A model generated the notes under the pieces. That model was not told the DNA's origin. It ran no database searches and worked only from the letters and a program-made list of their open reading frames with translations. A program made the translations under genes and the position numbers. Of a DNA stretch of 64,000 nucleotides, positions 34,520 to 42,969 are shown in pieces. The stretch covers positions 248,001 to 312,000 of the forward strand of contig JAPLKG010000014.1 of assembly GCA_026388185.1 (NCBI GenBank). The letters run 5' to 3'. Every line of letters starts with the position of its first letter. Position 1 is the stretch's first letter. This stretch comes from Candidatus Eisenbacteria bacterium. Lineage in GTDB: Bacteria; Eisenbacteria; RBG-16-71-46; JAFGJU01.

Positions 34520-35446
34520 ATGGACCCGATGCCGACAATGTCACAATCGCGCAGGGAACTTCTCAAAGAGAAGCTCGGCGAGCTCTATCTGAGCTACGAT
34601 GCAGGTTATGTAGACTCGGACCCTATCCAATTTCCACACAGGTACGGCGACGCTCGTGACAAGGAGGTAGCCGGCTTCATTGCTTCCGCACTTGCGTACG
34701 GAAGTGTCGCGACGATCAAGAAAGACTTGGAGATAGTATTCACAGTCCTGGGGGCCGATCCATACGATGCAGTGCTCACGGCAAGACCCAACGAATTGCT
34801 CTCTGCTCTCGGGGGATTCAAGCATCGCTTCACCACCGCCAGGCACCTGGCCTGGTTTCTTCTCGCTACAAAGGAAATCCTGTCCAAGCACGGGAGTCTC
34901 AAAGCGTTCTTTCTCGAGGGATACTCGAAAGACGCGCCGACTATCAGGGATTCCTTGGGTTCTTTCGCGGGAAGGTTCCTTCGATACGGAGGCCGGACGA
35001 TTTATCGCAGCGTTGAGGATGCGCGAGACGACGGGGCGCTCTTTCTTGTCCCCTCGCCACTGACCGGCAGCGCCTGCAAGCGGCTCAACCTTTTCCTCCG
35101 GTGGATGGTTAGGACCGCCGACAAAATCGATTTTGGCCTCTGGCCGGAGGTAAGTCCTTCGCAGCTTGTGATTCCTCTCGATACTCATGTGGCTCGTCTT
35201 TCTCATTACTTGGGACTTACGAGGCGCAAAACGAGCGATTGGAAGACGGCGGAGGAGATCACGCAAGCCCTCAAGACGCTTGACCCGCGGGATCCTTTGA
35301 AATATGATTTCTCTCTTACGAGACTCGGTATTCTGCGGGACTGCGTGGTCAGGAAGAATGACACAAAATGCAGAGAATGTCTGCTTGTCGGGATTTGTGA
35401 AAGAGGAGCCGCAGTCGCGAGAGGAAGGGCGCAGGGAGCGAGCTGA
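34520..35446 (+). CDS. TIGR02757 / DUF2400 family protein
   Basis: This protein of 308 residues matches the TIGR02757 family of unknown function: DPIQFPHRYGDARDKEVAGFIASALAYG, a central HRFTTARHLAWFL and the conserved LFLRWMVRTADKIDFGLWPEVSPSQLVIPLDTHVARLS block. The C-terminus has four Cys (CVVRKNDTKCRECLLVGIC), reminiscent of iron-sulfur loops in HhH-GPD DNA glycosylases; relation to that fold has been suggested by the helical pattern but is not shown here. Several ATG codons (34520, 34529, 34538) could be the start. It is followed 37 bases later by a DUF502 gene. Confidence 0.88.
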   Translation: MDPMPTMSQSRRELLKEKLGELYLSYDAGYVDSDPIQFPHRYGDARDKEVAGFIASALAYGSVATIKKDLEIVFTVLGADPYDAVLTARPNELLSALGGFKHRFTTARHLAWFLLATKEILSKHGSLKAFFLEGYSKDAPTIRDSLGSFAGRFLRYGGRTIYRSVEDARDDGALFLVPSPLTGSACKRLNLFLRWMVRTADKIDFGLWPEVSPSQLVIPLDTHVARLSHYLGLTRRKTSDWKTAEEITQALKTLDPRDPLKYDFSLTRLGILRDCVVRKNDTKCRECLLVGICERGAAVARGRAQGAS

Positions 35447-35483
35447 GGGACGTTCGGGCAGCTAATCGGGAGAAAAACCTCGT

Positions 35484-36137
35484 ATGAATTCTCTTGCAAG
35501 GTTCTTGAGACACAGTTTCCTCGCGGGGATCCTCGTGATAGTCCCTCTGGGCGTGACCTATCTCATCCTGAAACTGGTGTTCAATGCCGTTGACAACATC
35601 CTGGCCCCATACATCGAACGGCTTATCGGACTTGACATTCCAGGGCTCGGCGTTGCCGCTACGATAGTGCTGGTGTTTCTGGCGGGGCTGGTTGCGACAA
35701 ACGTTCTTGGGAAGACGCTGCTCAACTATTTTCACAGGGGTGTGTCAAAGATTCCCGTGGTGGGTAGTGTGTACGTTTCCGCAAAGCAGGTGATAGAGGC
35801 TCTCGGCACGGCCGACACACAGTCTTTCAAGAGGGTAGTGTTCATTGAGTATCCTAGGAATGGACTTCTAATGATGGGTTTTGTTACCAGGGAGCACTAC
35901 GCGGTCATTGACAAACAAGGAAACAAAACCGAGGTAATAAACGTCTTTCTTCCGACCACCCCAAACCCAACAACGGGCTTTCTCGTTGTATGTAGGTCGT
36001 CGGACGCCATAAGGGCAGGCATCACCGTGGAGCAGGGAATAAAGCTGGTCGTTTCCGGGGGTATAGTTGCGCCCCCAGAGCCACTCATGGTCGAGAGCAC
36101 CGAAGCGCTGCTGAGAGAGAACGAAACGTCCGCGTGA
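35484..36137 (+). CDS. DUF502 family membrane protein
   Basis: This protein of 217 residues has two N-terminal transmembrane helices (FLAGILVIVPLGVTYLILKLVF and VAATIVLVFLAGLVATNVLG) joined by a loop, then the conserved RGVSKIPVVGSVYVSAKQVIEAL and VFIEYPRNGLLMMGFVTRE blocks of DUF502, and a soluble beta-rich end with FLPTTPNPTTGFLVVC. The family resembles plant LCV/COV1 proteins; its bacterial function is unknown. Ribosome-binding site GGGAG. The genes up- and downstream give no clue to its job. Confidence 0.9.
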   Translation: MNSLARFLRHSFLAGILVIVPLGVTYLILKLVFNAVDNILAPYIERLIGLDIPGLGVAATIVLVFLAGLVATNVLGKTLLNYFHRGVSKIPVVGSVYVSAKQVIEALGTADTQSFKRVVFIEYPRNGLLMMGFVTREHYAVIDKQGNKTEVINVFLPTTPNPTTGFLVVCRSSDAIRAGITVEQGIKLVVSGGIVAPPEPLMVESTEALLRENETSA

Positions 36138-36233
36138 CGCTACGACCACGTTCCCGCTGATAGCCGCCGCTGATTGGGTCGCGCGACGCCGCACCGCGCT
36201 TCCCTGCGACCCGCCCCCAAGCTTTGAATCGCC

Positions 36234-37274
36234 CTACTTTTTTTCTGCCGGCCGCTCTGCCGCCAGTTCCGAAAGTATCTTCTCGTATCTCGGGTCAGAC
36301 CTCACGTTGTTGAGGTCTGAGTCCGTGCGAGCCAAAGAACCCAATTTGGGGCTGAGTCTCAAAGCTATTTCCAGTTCCTTGAGGCTATTGTCAGCGTCAC
36401 CGGCCAGCGACAAGAAGCAGGCGAGGTCGTAGTGCGCGTCGCCGTAGTCTGGTCTATATTCTACTGCTTTCCTGGCTGCTTCCACTGCTTCCTTGTACTT
36501 GCCTTGACCGTAAAGAGCGCTAGCTTCGTTCAGTCTTGACATGGCATGTTGAATCTTGAGAAGCCTGCCCAGTTCCTTAATCGGTTCGGAGTTATCGTCT
36601 ACTCTCAGGTCAATATAGCGGTCGTTGAATCCTGCATATCCGCCGCTATCTCTGACCACAAAGAGCGCGGCAGATTGCTGACCCCTTGAGTCTCCACCGG
36701 CGGACTGTCCGGCTTCGAGCGCGGCCAGGAGTCTGTCGGCCAGCTCACCTTTCGCTTTCTCGAATGCCTCGCCCATTGCCGCCACAACCTGCTCGCTGAC
36801 AAGTATGTTTCCCTGCGCCGAGTAGTGCGTACCGGTTTTCCCGCCGGCCCAGGGATTGCAGCCCTTTCCGGTGTACGTGGCCGCGTTTCCCTCTGCGTCC
36901 ACAATACCAACCTGACGCCTGTCTCTTCCTTCGTCCGCGGACGTGAGTGCTTCAATGACTTCGGCCGGAGTTTTTCCGCTTGCCAGGAGCTCAAGGCCTT
37001 TCGGACCGTAAGTGGTGTTACCAAACGCCTGCGTGGCGATTGCACCGACACCGGCCTTGGCCCACGGCACAACGGAGCCGACCGCGAAAAACTTGGACTC
37101 TACCGCCACGCCCAGGTCCTTCGTCTCCGGGTCGTAGGCTACGATGGAAAACGTAGCCACGGGTACCTGATGAAAGGGAGGCGCAGGCAGAATGGCCGGC
37201 GCCATCGCAGGAGCCAGAACGGCCACAATTGCAGAGACCAAGACCAAGAGTGTGAAAAGTGAACAGCGTGACAT
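36234..37274 (-). CDS. Secreted DUF1028 (Ntn-hydrolase-like) protein with TPR tail
   Basis: The start is ATG 37274 behind GGAGGGAGG, giving 346 residues. The signal peptide is residues 1-24. Residues about 40-240 are a DUF1028 domain: TFSIVAYDPETKDLGVAVESKFFAVGSVVPWAKAGVGAIATQAF and the NPWAGGKTG and NILVSEQVV blocks; this family is related to Ntn hydrolases, with the Thr/Ser after cleavage as nucleophile in relatives. Two TPR units follow (about 255-320: NEASALYGQGKYKEAVEAARKAVEYRPDYGDAHYDL), and a charged end. It is exported and presumably acts on a peptide or amide; no substrate is indicated. Confidence 0.88.
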   Translation of the reverse strand: MSRCSLFTLLVLVSAIVAVLAPAMAPAILPAPPFHQVPVATFSIVAYDPETKDLGVAVESKFFAVGSVVPWAKAGVGAIATQAFGNTTYGPKGLELLASGKTPAEVIEALTSADEGRDRRQVGIVDAEGNAATYTGKGCNPWAGGKTGTHYSAQGNILVSEQVVAAMGEAFEKAKGELADRLLAALEAGQSAGGDSRGQQSAALFVVRDSGGYAGFNDRYIDLRVDDNSEPIKELGRLLKIQHAMSRLNEASALYGQGKYKEAVEAARKAVEYRPDYGDAHYDLACFLSLAGDADNSLKELEIALRLSPKLGSLARTDSDLNNVRSDPRYEKILSELAAERPAEKK

Positions 37275-37434
37275 TTTGCCTCCCTCCTCGAACGGGGCCA
37301 TGAATCGACGGTGGCGGCGAGTCTGTCTGGAACCTGCCGAAAAAGTTAACAAACAGCGGGAGCCGGGTCAACATGCTTTTGCCGGTCGGAGCGAAAGTCG
37401 CTGCGTCTCTGCGCGTGTACTCAGGCATGCATCT

Positions 37435-39384
37435 TCAGTTGCGGTAGCGTTCCTGTGTGGGGAGGAAGGCGGCTTTGGTGACCACCTTGGAGAGCATTCT
37501 GGCGTGTGTTTCCTCGAGTCCTGCAATCTCTCTCTCGAGTTGTCTTGCCGACAACTTTTTCTTTCTATTCTGAATCGAGCGCAGAAGTTCGCGGAATTCC
37601 TTACCCGTTAGGGCCTCTCTCTTCACAAGAATGTCCTTCAATTTGAACAATTCATAATAGTGCGACGTGAGCACGTCGAGCGCTCGCTTTTCTGCTTCGA
37701 GCACCATGAAGTCGATCTGTCGTCTCAGAGCTTCTCTGTCGTGTTCTTTGTCGGGCAGCACGTAGCCGTTTCCGAACCCTATCTCCGTTACTGCGTAGTC
37801 CAGGAGATCCCTGAGCACCTGAAGATCGCTCGAGGCGCCGTCGGTCTTTTCGTTCTCGGGGTACATCAGTTCCTCCGCAACCCGGCCGCCGATGAGCGTG
37901 GCGATTCCGTCGAGGAGCATGTCCTTGCTCATCAGGTATCTGCCCTCTCTTTGATAGGGCCTCGTGTAACCGAGTTGCTCCCCCTTGCCCACGATTGATA
38001 TCTTGGCCACCGGGCTTGCGTTGGGCAGAAACTGGGAGACCAACGCGTGACCCAGCTCGTGGACCGCGACTATTTCTTTTTCCTTGTCCGTCAACCTGTG
38101 AGTGCTTCCGGCTCCTTCAACGATTCTGTCGAACGCCTCCCGCATCTTGTCTCCGTCGATTCCGCAGCGACAGCGTGCGGCGACCGCGAGTATTGCCGCG
38201 TCGTTGAGAAGATTCTCTATTTTTTCGGGCGTGAACCCCGCGGTGTCGCGCGCCCATCTGTCCAGATCAAGGGTTCTCTCGATGAGTTTTTTTCTTGGGT
38301 TTTGAGCGAGTACCTTTCTGCTCGTGGTAGTGTAGATTCGGAAAATTTCGAGTCTTGCCTTGAAATCCGGTTTGTCAATGGGCAAGACTCTGCCGAATCT
38401 CTCGTGTCTCAGAAGCGAGGGGTCCGGTGCCTCCGGGTTACTCGTGGCTCCTATGATCAGCACGTCGTCGGCGCCGGCGAAACCTTCGAACAGCGCGCGG
38501 AGGGCAAAGGTGGCGTAATCCTGCCCCGCAGCAGGAGCGGGCAGTACTTCGTCCACCAAGATGACGAGAGGAGAGTTTTCCTTGAGCGCCGCAATCGCCT
38601 GTGCCATGCCTTCCGAGCCGAGCTCGCCGTACATTGCCACGAGATCCGTTGCATCTATCTTGAGCATGGGCACACCGGCTTCGCCGGCCATTGCGATTGC
38701 AAGGGAGGGCTTGCCGGCACCGTGGGGTCCCTTGAGTAGCACACCCTTCGGCAGTCTCGCCCCGATTTCTCTGAATCTGGAAGGAGTCCTGAAGAATGCG
38801 ACGAATCTCATCAGCTCCCTCTTTGCGTCAATGTTTCCTCCGACGTCCTTGAACCTGAGAGAGGGCCTGAACTTCTTGAGCGTGAACTTGGGGCTTGAGG
38901 TCTTTTGCTCGGACACCACCCCGTCCCCGAGGGTTCTTTCCTGCCGCAGATCAGACTCGGGAACGTCGACTGAAACCGTCGTGGCTATTTCGTACGCTCT
39001 TTTCATGAATTCCGAGAAGAATTTCTTGGAGAAACTCGAGGCCATTTTCTTCATTTCTGGTTCGGCATGGAGCCCGAACGTACCCTTCTTCTGTCCGATC
39101 TGAAGCCGCGAGTACATTCTGCCCAGATACTCAGCCAGCGCCTTGACGGGATTGTGAAGCTGACTTAGGTCCATCATGTTTTGTGCGATCGATTCACCGA
39201 TGAGTTTTTCCAGTTGCCGGCGCTGGATCTGCGGGAGGTCTTTCTGCCCCGGCTTGCTCTGAACAACAAGGGAAGCAAGAGACTTCGCCATTTTCCTGGC
39301 CTCATCTCTTGTCAGGCCGGTGCGTGACGCGCCGCTCTGTTTCTTGGTGGCGGATTTATTGAGAGCTCTCTTGTTGGCGTTCAT
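37435..39384 (-). CDS. Soluble FtsH-like AAA protein with altered Walker A
   Basis: This product of 649 residues aligns with the FtsH AAA and M41 protease domains but has no transmembrane segments: residues 1-175 are hydrophilic and helical. The AAA part shows FKDVGGNIDAKREL, Walker A GPHGAGKP (219-226), Walker B VILVDE (Asp278, Glu279) and the SRH ATSNPEAPDPSLLRHERFGR. Pro226 replaces the Thr/Ser that coordinates Mg-ATP. The protease part has HELGH (442-446, FtsH HEAGH), with GASSDLQ carrying the third-ligand Asp. It may be an ATP-binding but weakly hydrolysing protease or chaperone. GGAGGAG precedes the ATG. It follows tusA by about 150 bases on the same strand. Confidence 0.85.
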   Translation of the reverse strand: MNANKRALNKSATKKQSGASRTGLTRDEARKMAKSLASLVVQSKPGQKDLPQIQRRQLEKLIGESIAQNMMDLSQLHNPVKALAEYLGRMYSRLQIGQKKGTFGLHAEPEMKKMASSFSKKFFSEFMKRAYEIATTVSVDVPESDLRQERTLGDGVVSEQKTSSPKFTLKKFRPSLRFKDVGGNIDAKRELMRFVAFFRTPSRFREIGARLPKGVLLKGPHGAGKPSLAIAMAGEAGVPMLKIDATDLVAMYGELGSEGMAQAIAALKENSPLVILVDEVLPAPAAGQDYATFALRALFEGFAGADDVLIIGATSNPEAPDPSLLRHERFGRVLPIDKPDFKARLEIFRIYTTTSRKVLAQNPRKKLIERTLDLDRWARDTAGFTPEKIENLLNDAAILAVAARCRCGIDGDKMREAFDRIVEGAGSTHRLTDKEKEIVAVHELGHALVSQFLPNASPVAKISIVGKGEQLGYTRPYQREGRYLMSKDMLLDGIATLIGGRVAEELMYPENEKTDGASSDLQVLRDLLDYAVTEIGFGNGYVLPDKEHDREALRRQIDFMVLEAEKRALDVLTSHYYELFKLKDILVKREALTGKEFRELLRSIQNRKKKLSARQLEREIAGLEETHARMLSKVVTKAAFLPTQERYRN

Positions 39385-39536
39385 TTCTATGCCGTCTCCT
39401 CCAACGCGCTCATGAAGCTTCCCGCGCTCAAATCGTTCGACCGGCTCGAGACCCTTGGTTCGCCCAACTATACTATCGGCATTTTCCGGGACGGAGTTCG
39501 CCGGTTACTTCTTCCTGCCGGTTGCTCTTTCACCAG

Positions 39537-39764
39537 CTATTTTTTCCTGACGTAGGCCTTGTAAACCTCCCCGTCCTCCTCGACGCCCAGAAACTCGTTC
39601 TTCGTGGCCCTGCACCAGGCCGGCATGTCTTCCTTTATTCCCTCGTCAGTTGATATTACTTCCAGTACTTGGCCCGGCTGCATTTCCTTGATTTTCTCGG
39701 CGGTTCTCACAATGGGCATCGGACAGAGAAGACCGAACGCATCGAGTGTAAAGTCAGCCTTCAT
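39537..39764 (-). CDS. tusA: TusA-family sulfur carrier
   Basis: This protein of 75 residues has the hallmark FGLLCPMPIVRTAEKIK, where Cys14 accepts a persulfide, and a strand-helix-strand TusA/SirA fold (PGQVLEVISTDEGIKEDMPAWCRAT). TusA proteins relay sulfur from cysteine desulfurases to tRNA thiolation, molybdopterin or sulfur-oxidation enzymes. It sits directly downstream of a DsrE2-like gene (76-base gap) and a NifS-like gene, the usual partners of such carriers. GGAGG precedes the ATG. Confidence 0.93.
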   Translation of the reverse strand: MKADFTLDAFGLLCPMPIVRTAEKIKEMQPGQVLEVISTDEGIKEDMPAWCRATKNEFLGVEEDGEVYKAYVRKK

Positions 39765-39840
39765 GGTGCCTCCAACAATGCGAGGGAGCGACGTCGAAGC
39801 CGTCGTTCCCCTGCGGTCCCGGTAGAACGAACGTAGTGTC

Positions 39841-40311
39841 TCAAACGAATAGGTTGATTCCTGATTCAGACGCCTCCGAAAGGTAAGTTGCGACGCCGGC
39901 CACGCGATCCACTTGTTCGACTAACTGGTCCTTGCTGATTCCCATCAGCTCCATCGTGGTTGTGCACGCGATCAGTTTGACACCGCTTTGCTCGGCGAGC
40001 GAAATCATCTCCTGAACGCCAGGCATTCTATATTGCTTCATTAACTTTTTCATCATGAACGGGCCTATTCCGAGCATGTTCAGTTTGGAAAGAGGGAGCT
40101 TGCGGGCGTCTGGAGGACTCATCATGGAGAGCATCCTTCTGATAAGACCTTTGGCCCTCGACGGGGTGTTCGGACGTTTAAGGATATGGATACCCCAGAA
40201 CGTGAAGAACATCGAGACTTCCATGCCCATTGATCCCGCTCCGATGGCGATATTGAAAGCAGCCATCGCTTTGTCCATGTCGCCGCTGAAAACGACAAGT
40301 GTGACTTTCAT
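39841..40311 (-). CDS. DsrE2/DrsE-like sulfur-transfer protein
   Basis: The start ATG 40311 follows GGAGG, giving 156 residues. It begins with a DsrE-type strand (KVTLVVFSGDMDKAMAAFNIAIGAGSMGMEVSMFFTFWGIHIL) and has the single conserved Cys in VKLIACTTTMELMGI, typical of the DsrE2 (PF13686) family that moves persulfide sulfur between carriers. The hydrophobic segment at about 17-45 could associate with the membrane. It lies between the NifS-like and TusA genes in an operon read from 41560 down. Confidence 0.9.
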   Translation of the reverse strand: MKVTLVVFSGDMDKAMAAFNIAIGAGSMGMEVSMFFTFWGIHILKRPNTPSRAKGLIRRMLSMMSPPDARKLPLSKLNMLGIGPFMMKKLMKQYRMPGVQEMISLAEQSGVKLIACTTTMELMGISKDQLVEQVDRVAGVATYLSEASESGINLFV

Positions 40312-40366
40312 CGAACCGCCTCCTTGAGCCTGAACTTGCGAACCGTCTCGTTGGCCTACCTGCCCG

Positions 40367-41560
40367 TCACGCCCCTGGGTCATTGCCCCTTTTCTTCTTC
40401 ATGTCGCTGTAAAGCGGACTCATCTCACGAAGCCTCTCGACTATTGGAGGGAAGACCTTCAAGAAATGCTCTACGTCCTCCGCGGTGTTTTCCCTGCCGA
40501 GCGAGAAGAGGAGAGAGCCCTGAGCCACGTCGGGCGGTACTCCCATGGCCGTCAAGACGTGAGACGCCTTCAATGCCTTCGAGCTACACGTGGAACCGCT
40601 CGACGCGGCAATTCCCTCCATGTTGAGAAATAGAACCATGGATTCGCCCTCTATGTACTGGGCGCAGATGCTCAAATGCCCGGGTAAGCGCCTTTCGGGG
40701 TGACCGTTCACGCGGACGAACTGGATGCGTTCTTTGATTCCAGCCTCCATCGTGTCGCGTAGTTTCTTGCAACGTTCCGCCGCCGGCCCCATTTCCTGCT
40801 CCGCCACTTCCACTGCCTTTCCCAGCCCGACAATCGCAGGCACGTTCTCGGTGCCGGCTCTCTTGCCGTCCTCCTGAACCCCGCCGTCAATGAACGGCGC
40901 AATCCTTACACCTTGCCTCACGTAAAGGGCCCCGACCCCCTTGGGTCCGTAACACTGGTGGCCCGCAAGGCTGAGAAGGTCTACACCCAGTTTGTTGACA
41001 TTGACGGGAATGTTGCCGAAGCTTGCCACGGCGTCGGTGTGAAAAACGATGCCCCTCTCCCTTGCGATCTTTGAGATTTCTTCCGTGGGTTGTATGGTGC
41101 CCACTTCGTGGTTGGCGTGCATGACGGATATGAGGACGGTGGACGGCATGACGGCTCTTGCGACATCGTCGGGATTCACCAGCCCGTGGCCGTCTGTGGG
41201 TACGTAAGTAACCTGGAAGCCTTGTTTCTCGAGTTTTTTACAGGAGTGCAGAACCGCGTGGTGCTCGATGCTGCTTGTGACTATGTGGTTTCCCTTCTTT
41301 TGAGCCGCCGCTACCAGCCCCTTGATTGCAAAGTTGTCGGCTTCCGTCCCCGTTGACGTAAAGACAATTTCGTCCGGCCGTGCGCCGATGAAATCGGCCA
41401 CACGCTTTCTGGCAGCCTCCACGGCCGCTCGCGCCTCTTGCCCGAAATCGTGCACACTGGAAGGGTTCCCGAACGTTTCACCCAAGAATGGAAGCATCGC
41501 CTCAACCACTCGAGGGTCGGTCTTTGTCGTTGCCGCGTGATCAAAATAGATCCGTTTCAT
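40367..41560 (-). CDS. NifS/IscS-like protein lacking the PLP lysine
   Basis: The 397 residues follow the NifS/IscS group throughout (YFDHAATTKTDPRV, NPSSVHDFGQEAR, IVFTSTGTEADN, SSIEHHAVL with stacking His100, and VMHANHEVGTIQP). The PLP site is altered: where E. coli IscS reads DATQ and SGHKIYGPKG, this reads DAVA (176-179) and AGHQCYGPKG, so the Schiff-base Lys206 is Gln202 and Gln183 is Ala179. The persulfide loop SSGSTCSS with Cys325 is kept. It probably cannot form the internal aldimine and may serve as a scaffold or sulfur acceptor rather than a desulfurase. It heads the operon with DsrE2 and TusA and has a promoter and a GGCGGAGG site. Confidence 0.9.
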   Translation of the reverse strand: MKRIYFDHAATTKTDPRVVEAMLPFLGETFGNPSSVHDFGQEARAAVEAARKRVADFIGARPDEIVFTSTGTEADNFAIKGLVAAAQKKGNHIVTSSIEHHAVLHSCKKLEKQGFQVTYVPTDGHGLVNPDDVARAVMPSTVLISVMHANHEVGTIQPTEEISKIARERGIVFHTDAVASFGNIPVNVNKLGVDLLSLAGHQCYGPKGVGALYVRQGVRIAPFIDGGVQEDGKRAGTENVPAIVGLGKAVEVAEQEMGPAAERCKKLRDTMEAGIKERIQFVRVNGHPERRLPGHLSICAQYIEGESMVLFLNMEGIAASSGSTCSSKALKASHVLTAMGVPPDVAQGSLLFSLGRENTAEDVEHFLKVFPPIVERLREMSPLYSDMKKKRGNDPGA

Positions 41561-41600
41561 CTACTCTCACCTCCGCCTGGTCTTCTTGTGATTCTTACGG

Positions 41601-41628
41601 AGTCTACCAAAAACCGTGGACGTGTCAA
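41601..41628 (-). promoter_or_regulatory. Promoter of the NifS-like/DsrE2/TusA operon
   Basis: On the minus strand TTGACA (41628-41623), 16-base spacer, TAGACT (41606-41601); about 40 bases ahead of the ATG at 41560. Confidence 0.55.
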
Positions 41629-41703
41629 GCGAGGGCTTGCGATCCAGGCGCCGGAAGACGCCCGCGCCGGGGGAAAATGTCGGCGAGGCGTCAACAAAGT
41701 TCT

Positions 41704-41731
41704 TGACCGTTCCAGAATTAGTGTTATGTTT
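41704..41731 (+). promoter_or_regulatory. Promoter of nikR and the nickel importer
   Basis: TTGACC (41704-41709), 16-base spacer, TATGTT (41726-41731). A GTGTTAT half-site (41722-41728), resembling NikR half-operators described in some anaerobes, overlaps the -10, but no clear matching second half was found (TGCACAC at 41745-41751 is a weak candidate). Confidence 0.45.
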
Positions 41732-41783
41732 TTGAGAAACGTATGCACACCGGCAACGGCGGCTCGCAATTGTGGGGTCAGCT

Positions 41784-42209
41784 ATGAAGAAACCGTCTCA
41801 TCTCATCAGGTTTGGCGTCTCGCTCGAAAGGGAGCTTCTCGCGCGGCTCGACTCGTTCGTCAGAGACAATGAGTTTCCGACGAGATCGGAGGCAATACGT
41901 GCCCTGATAAGAGAGAGGCTCGTCAGAAAAGAGTGGTTGTGCGGTAGGCAGGTGGTGGGTGCGATAGTGCTTGTGTATGACCACGGAAGACGCGAGATTC
42001 TCAACAAGATTACCCACGTTCAGCATGAGTTTCACGACAATGTGATCTCGACGCAGCACGTGCATCTTGATCGCGACAACTGCCTTGAGGTAGTCGTCGT
42101 GAAGGGCAGACCCAGAGACGTGGACAGTCTCTACAAGGGGCTACAGTCGATTAAAGGTATCAAGCACATCAGTCTGAATACGGGGACCACGGGTCGCGGA
42201 ATTCCATGA
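41784..42209 (+). CDS. nikR: Nickel-responsive regulator NikR
   Basis: NikR represses nickel uptake genes when nickel is plentiful. This protein of 141 residues has an N-terminal ribbon-helix-helix (LIRFGVSLERELLARLDSFVRDNEFPTRSEAIRALIRE) and a C-terminal ACT-like domain. Nickel ligands are visible as the His-rich strand HVQHEFHD, then STQHVHLDRDNCLE, supplying the two His and the Cys of the square-planar site. The start ATG 41784 is preferred over the GTG at 41772. It precedes nikMNQO in the same direction. Confidence 0.93.
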   Translation: MKKPSHLIRFGVSLERELLARLDSFVRDNEFPTRSEAIRALIRERLVRKEWLCGRQVVGAIVLVYDHGRREILNKITHVQHEFHDNVISTQHVHLDRDNCLEVVVVKGRPRDVDSLYKGLQSIKGIKHISLNTGTTGRGIP

Positions 42210-42304
42210 TTGTGCAGTGTAGGTCTCGCGCGAGCGGGGACGGCGGCTGATAGATAGCCGGTCATGCGCCGGCGAGGACGGTGGAATTCCCGGAGGACTT
42301 CTTC

Positions 42305-42949
42305 GTGCACATTCCAGACGGTTTTCTTGAAGCGAAGGTGTGGGTGCCTGCTTGGGTGCTGGCGGCCGGGGCAATGGGACTCTGCTCCAGAAAGGCCGGC
42401 CGGGCTCTTGGCGACAAAAAGATTCCTGTCATGGGAGTCACGGCGGCGTTCATCTTTGCCGCGCAGATGCTCAATTTTCCGATAGCCGGGGGTACTTCCG
42501 GTCATCTTCTTGGCGGCGCAATAGCCGCAACACTATTAGGACCGTACGCAGGATTCATGGTCATCACGGTCGTGCTCACGGTTCAATGCCTCGTATTTCA
42601 GGATGGAGGTCTCACCACGCTCGGCGCGAACATCATGAACATGGCATTTGTAGGTACCACGTGCGTCTACCCGATCATAAGGGTGAGTAGCTCCGTGATG
42701 CGCAGGAGAGCGGGAGTTGTTCTCGGGGCTTCGCTGGCAGCGTGGGTCTCTGTCGTGGCAGCTTCCTTTGGCTGCTCTCTTGAGCTTGCGCTGTCTGGAA
42801 GGGCTCCGATCGCCGTGGTCGTGCCTGCCATGGTGGGTGTCCATTCCGTGATAGGGATCGGAGAGGCCCTGATAACGGGATTCTTTGTCGGATTCCTGCT
42901 CAAGACAAGGCCCGATCTTGTGATGAGCGGGACAACGGCAAATCGCTAG
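42305..42949 (+). CDS. nikM: Nickel ECF transporter substrate-binding membrane protein NikM/CbiM
   Basis: The start is GTG 42305, nine bases after GGAGG, not the in-frame GTG at 42281: NikM/CbiM proteins begin MHIPDGF, with the free amino terminus and His2 as metal ligands, and here the sequence is (M)HIPDGFLEAKVW. The 214 residues have about six or seven helices and the conserved SGHLLGG His. NikM forms the S-component of the importer, with PDGLE protein NikN, NikQ and NikO below. Nickel rather than cobalt is inferred from nikR and hyp. Confidence 0.93.
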   Translation: MHIPDGFLEAKVWVPAWVLAAGAMGLCSRKAGRALGDKKIPVMGVTAAFIFAAQMLNFPIAGGTSGHLLGGAIAATLLGPYAGFMVITVVLTVQCLVFQDGGLTTLGANIMNMAFVGTTCVYPIIRVSSSVMRRRAGVVLGASLAAWVSVVAASFGCSLELALSGRAPIAVVVPAMVGVHSVIGIGEALITGFFVGFLLKTRPDLVMSGTTANR

Positions 42950-42969
42950 CGCGCTTCAGGGGGAGAGCG

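Noticed and set aside
41722-41751. Full NikR operator over the nikR promoter
   Set aside because: The left half GTGTTAT is suggestive but the right half matches poorly and the spacing (16) does not fit, so it is mentioned only as a half-site.
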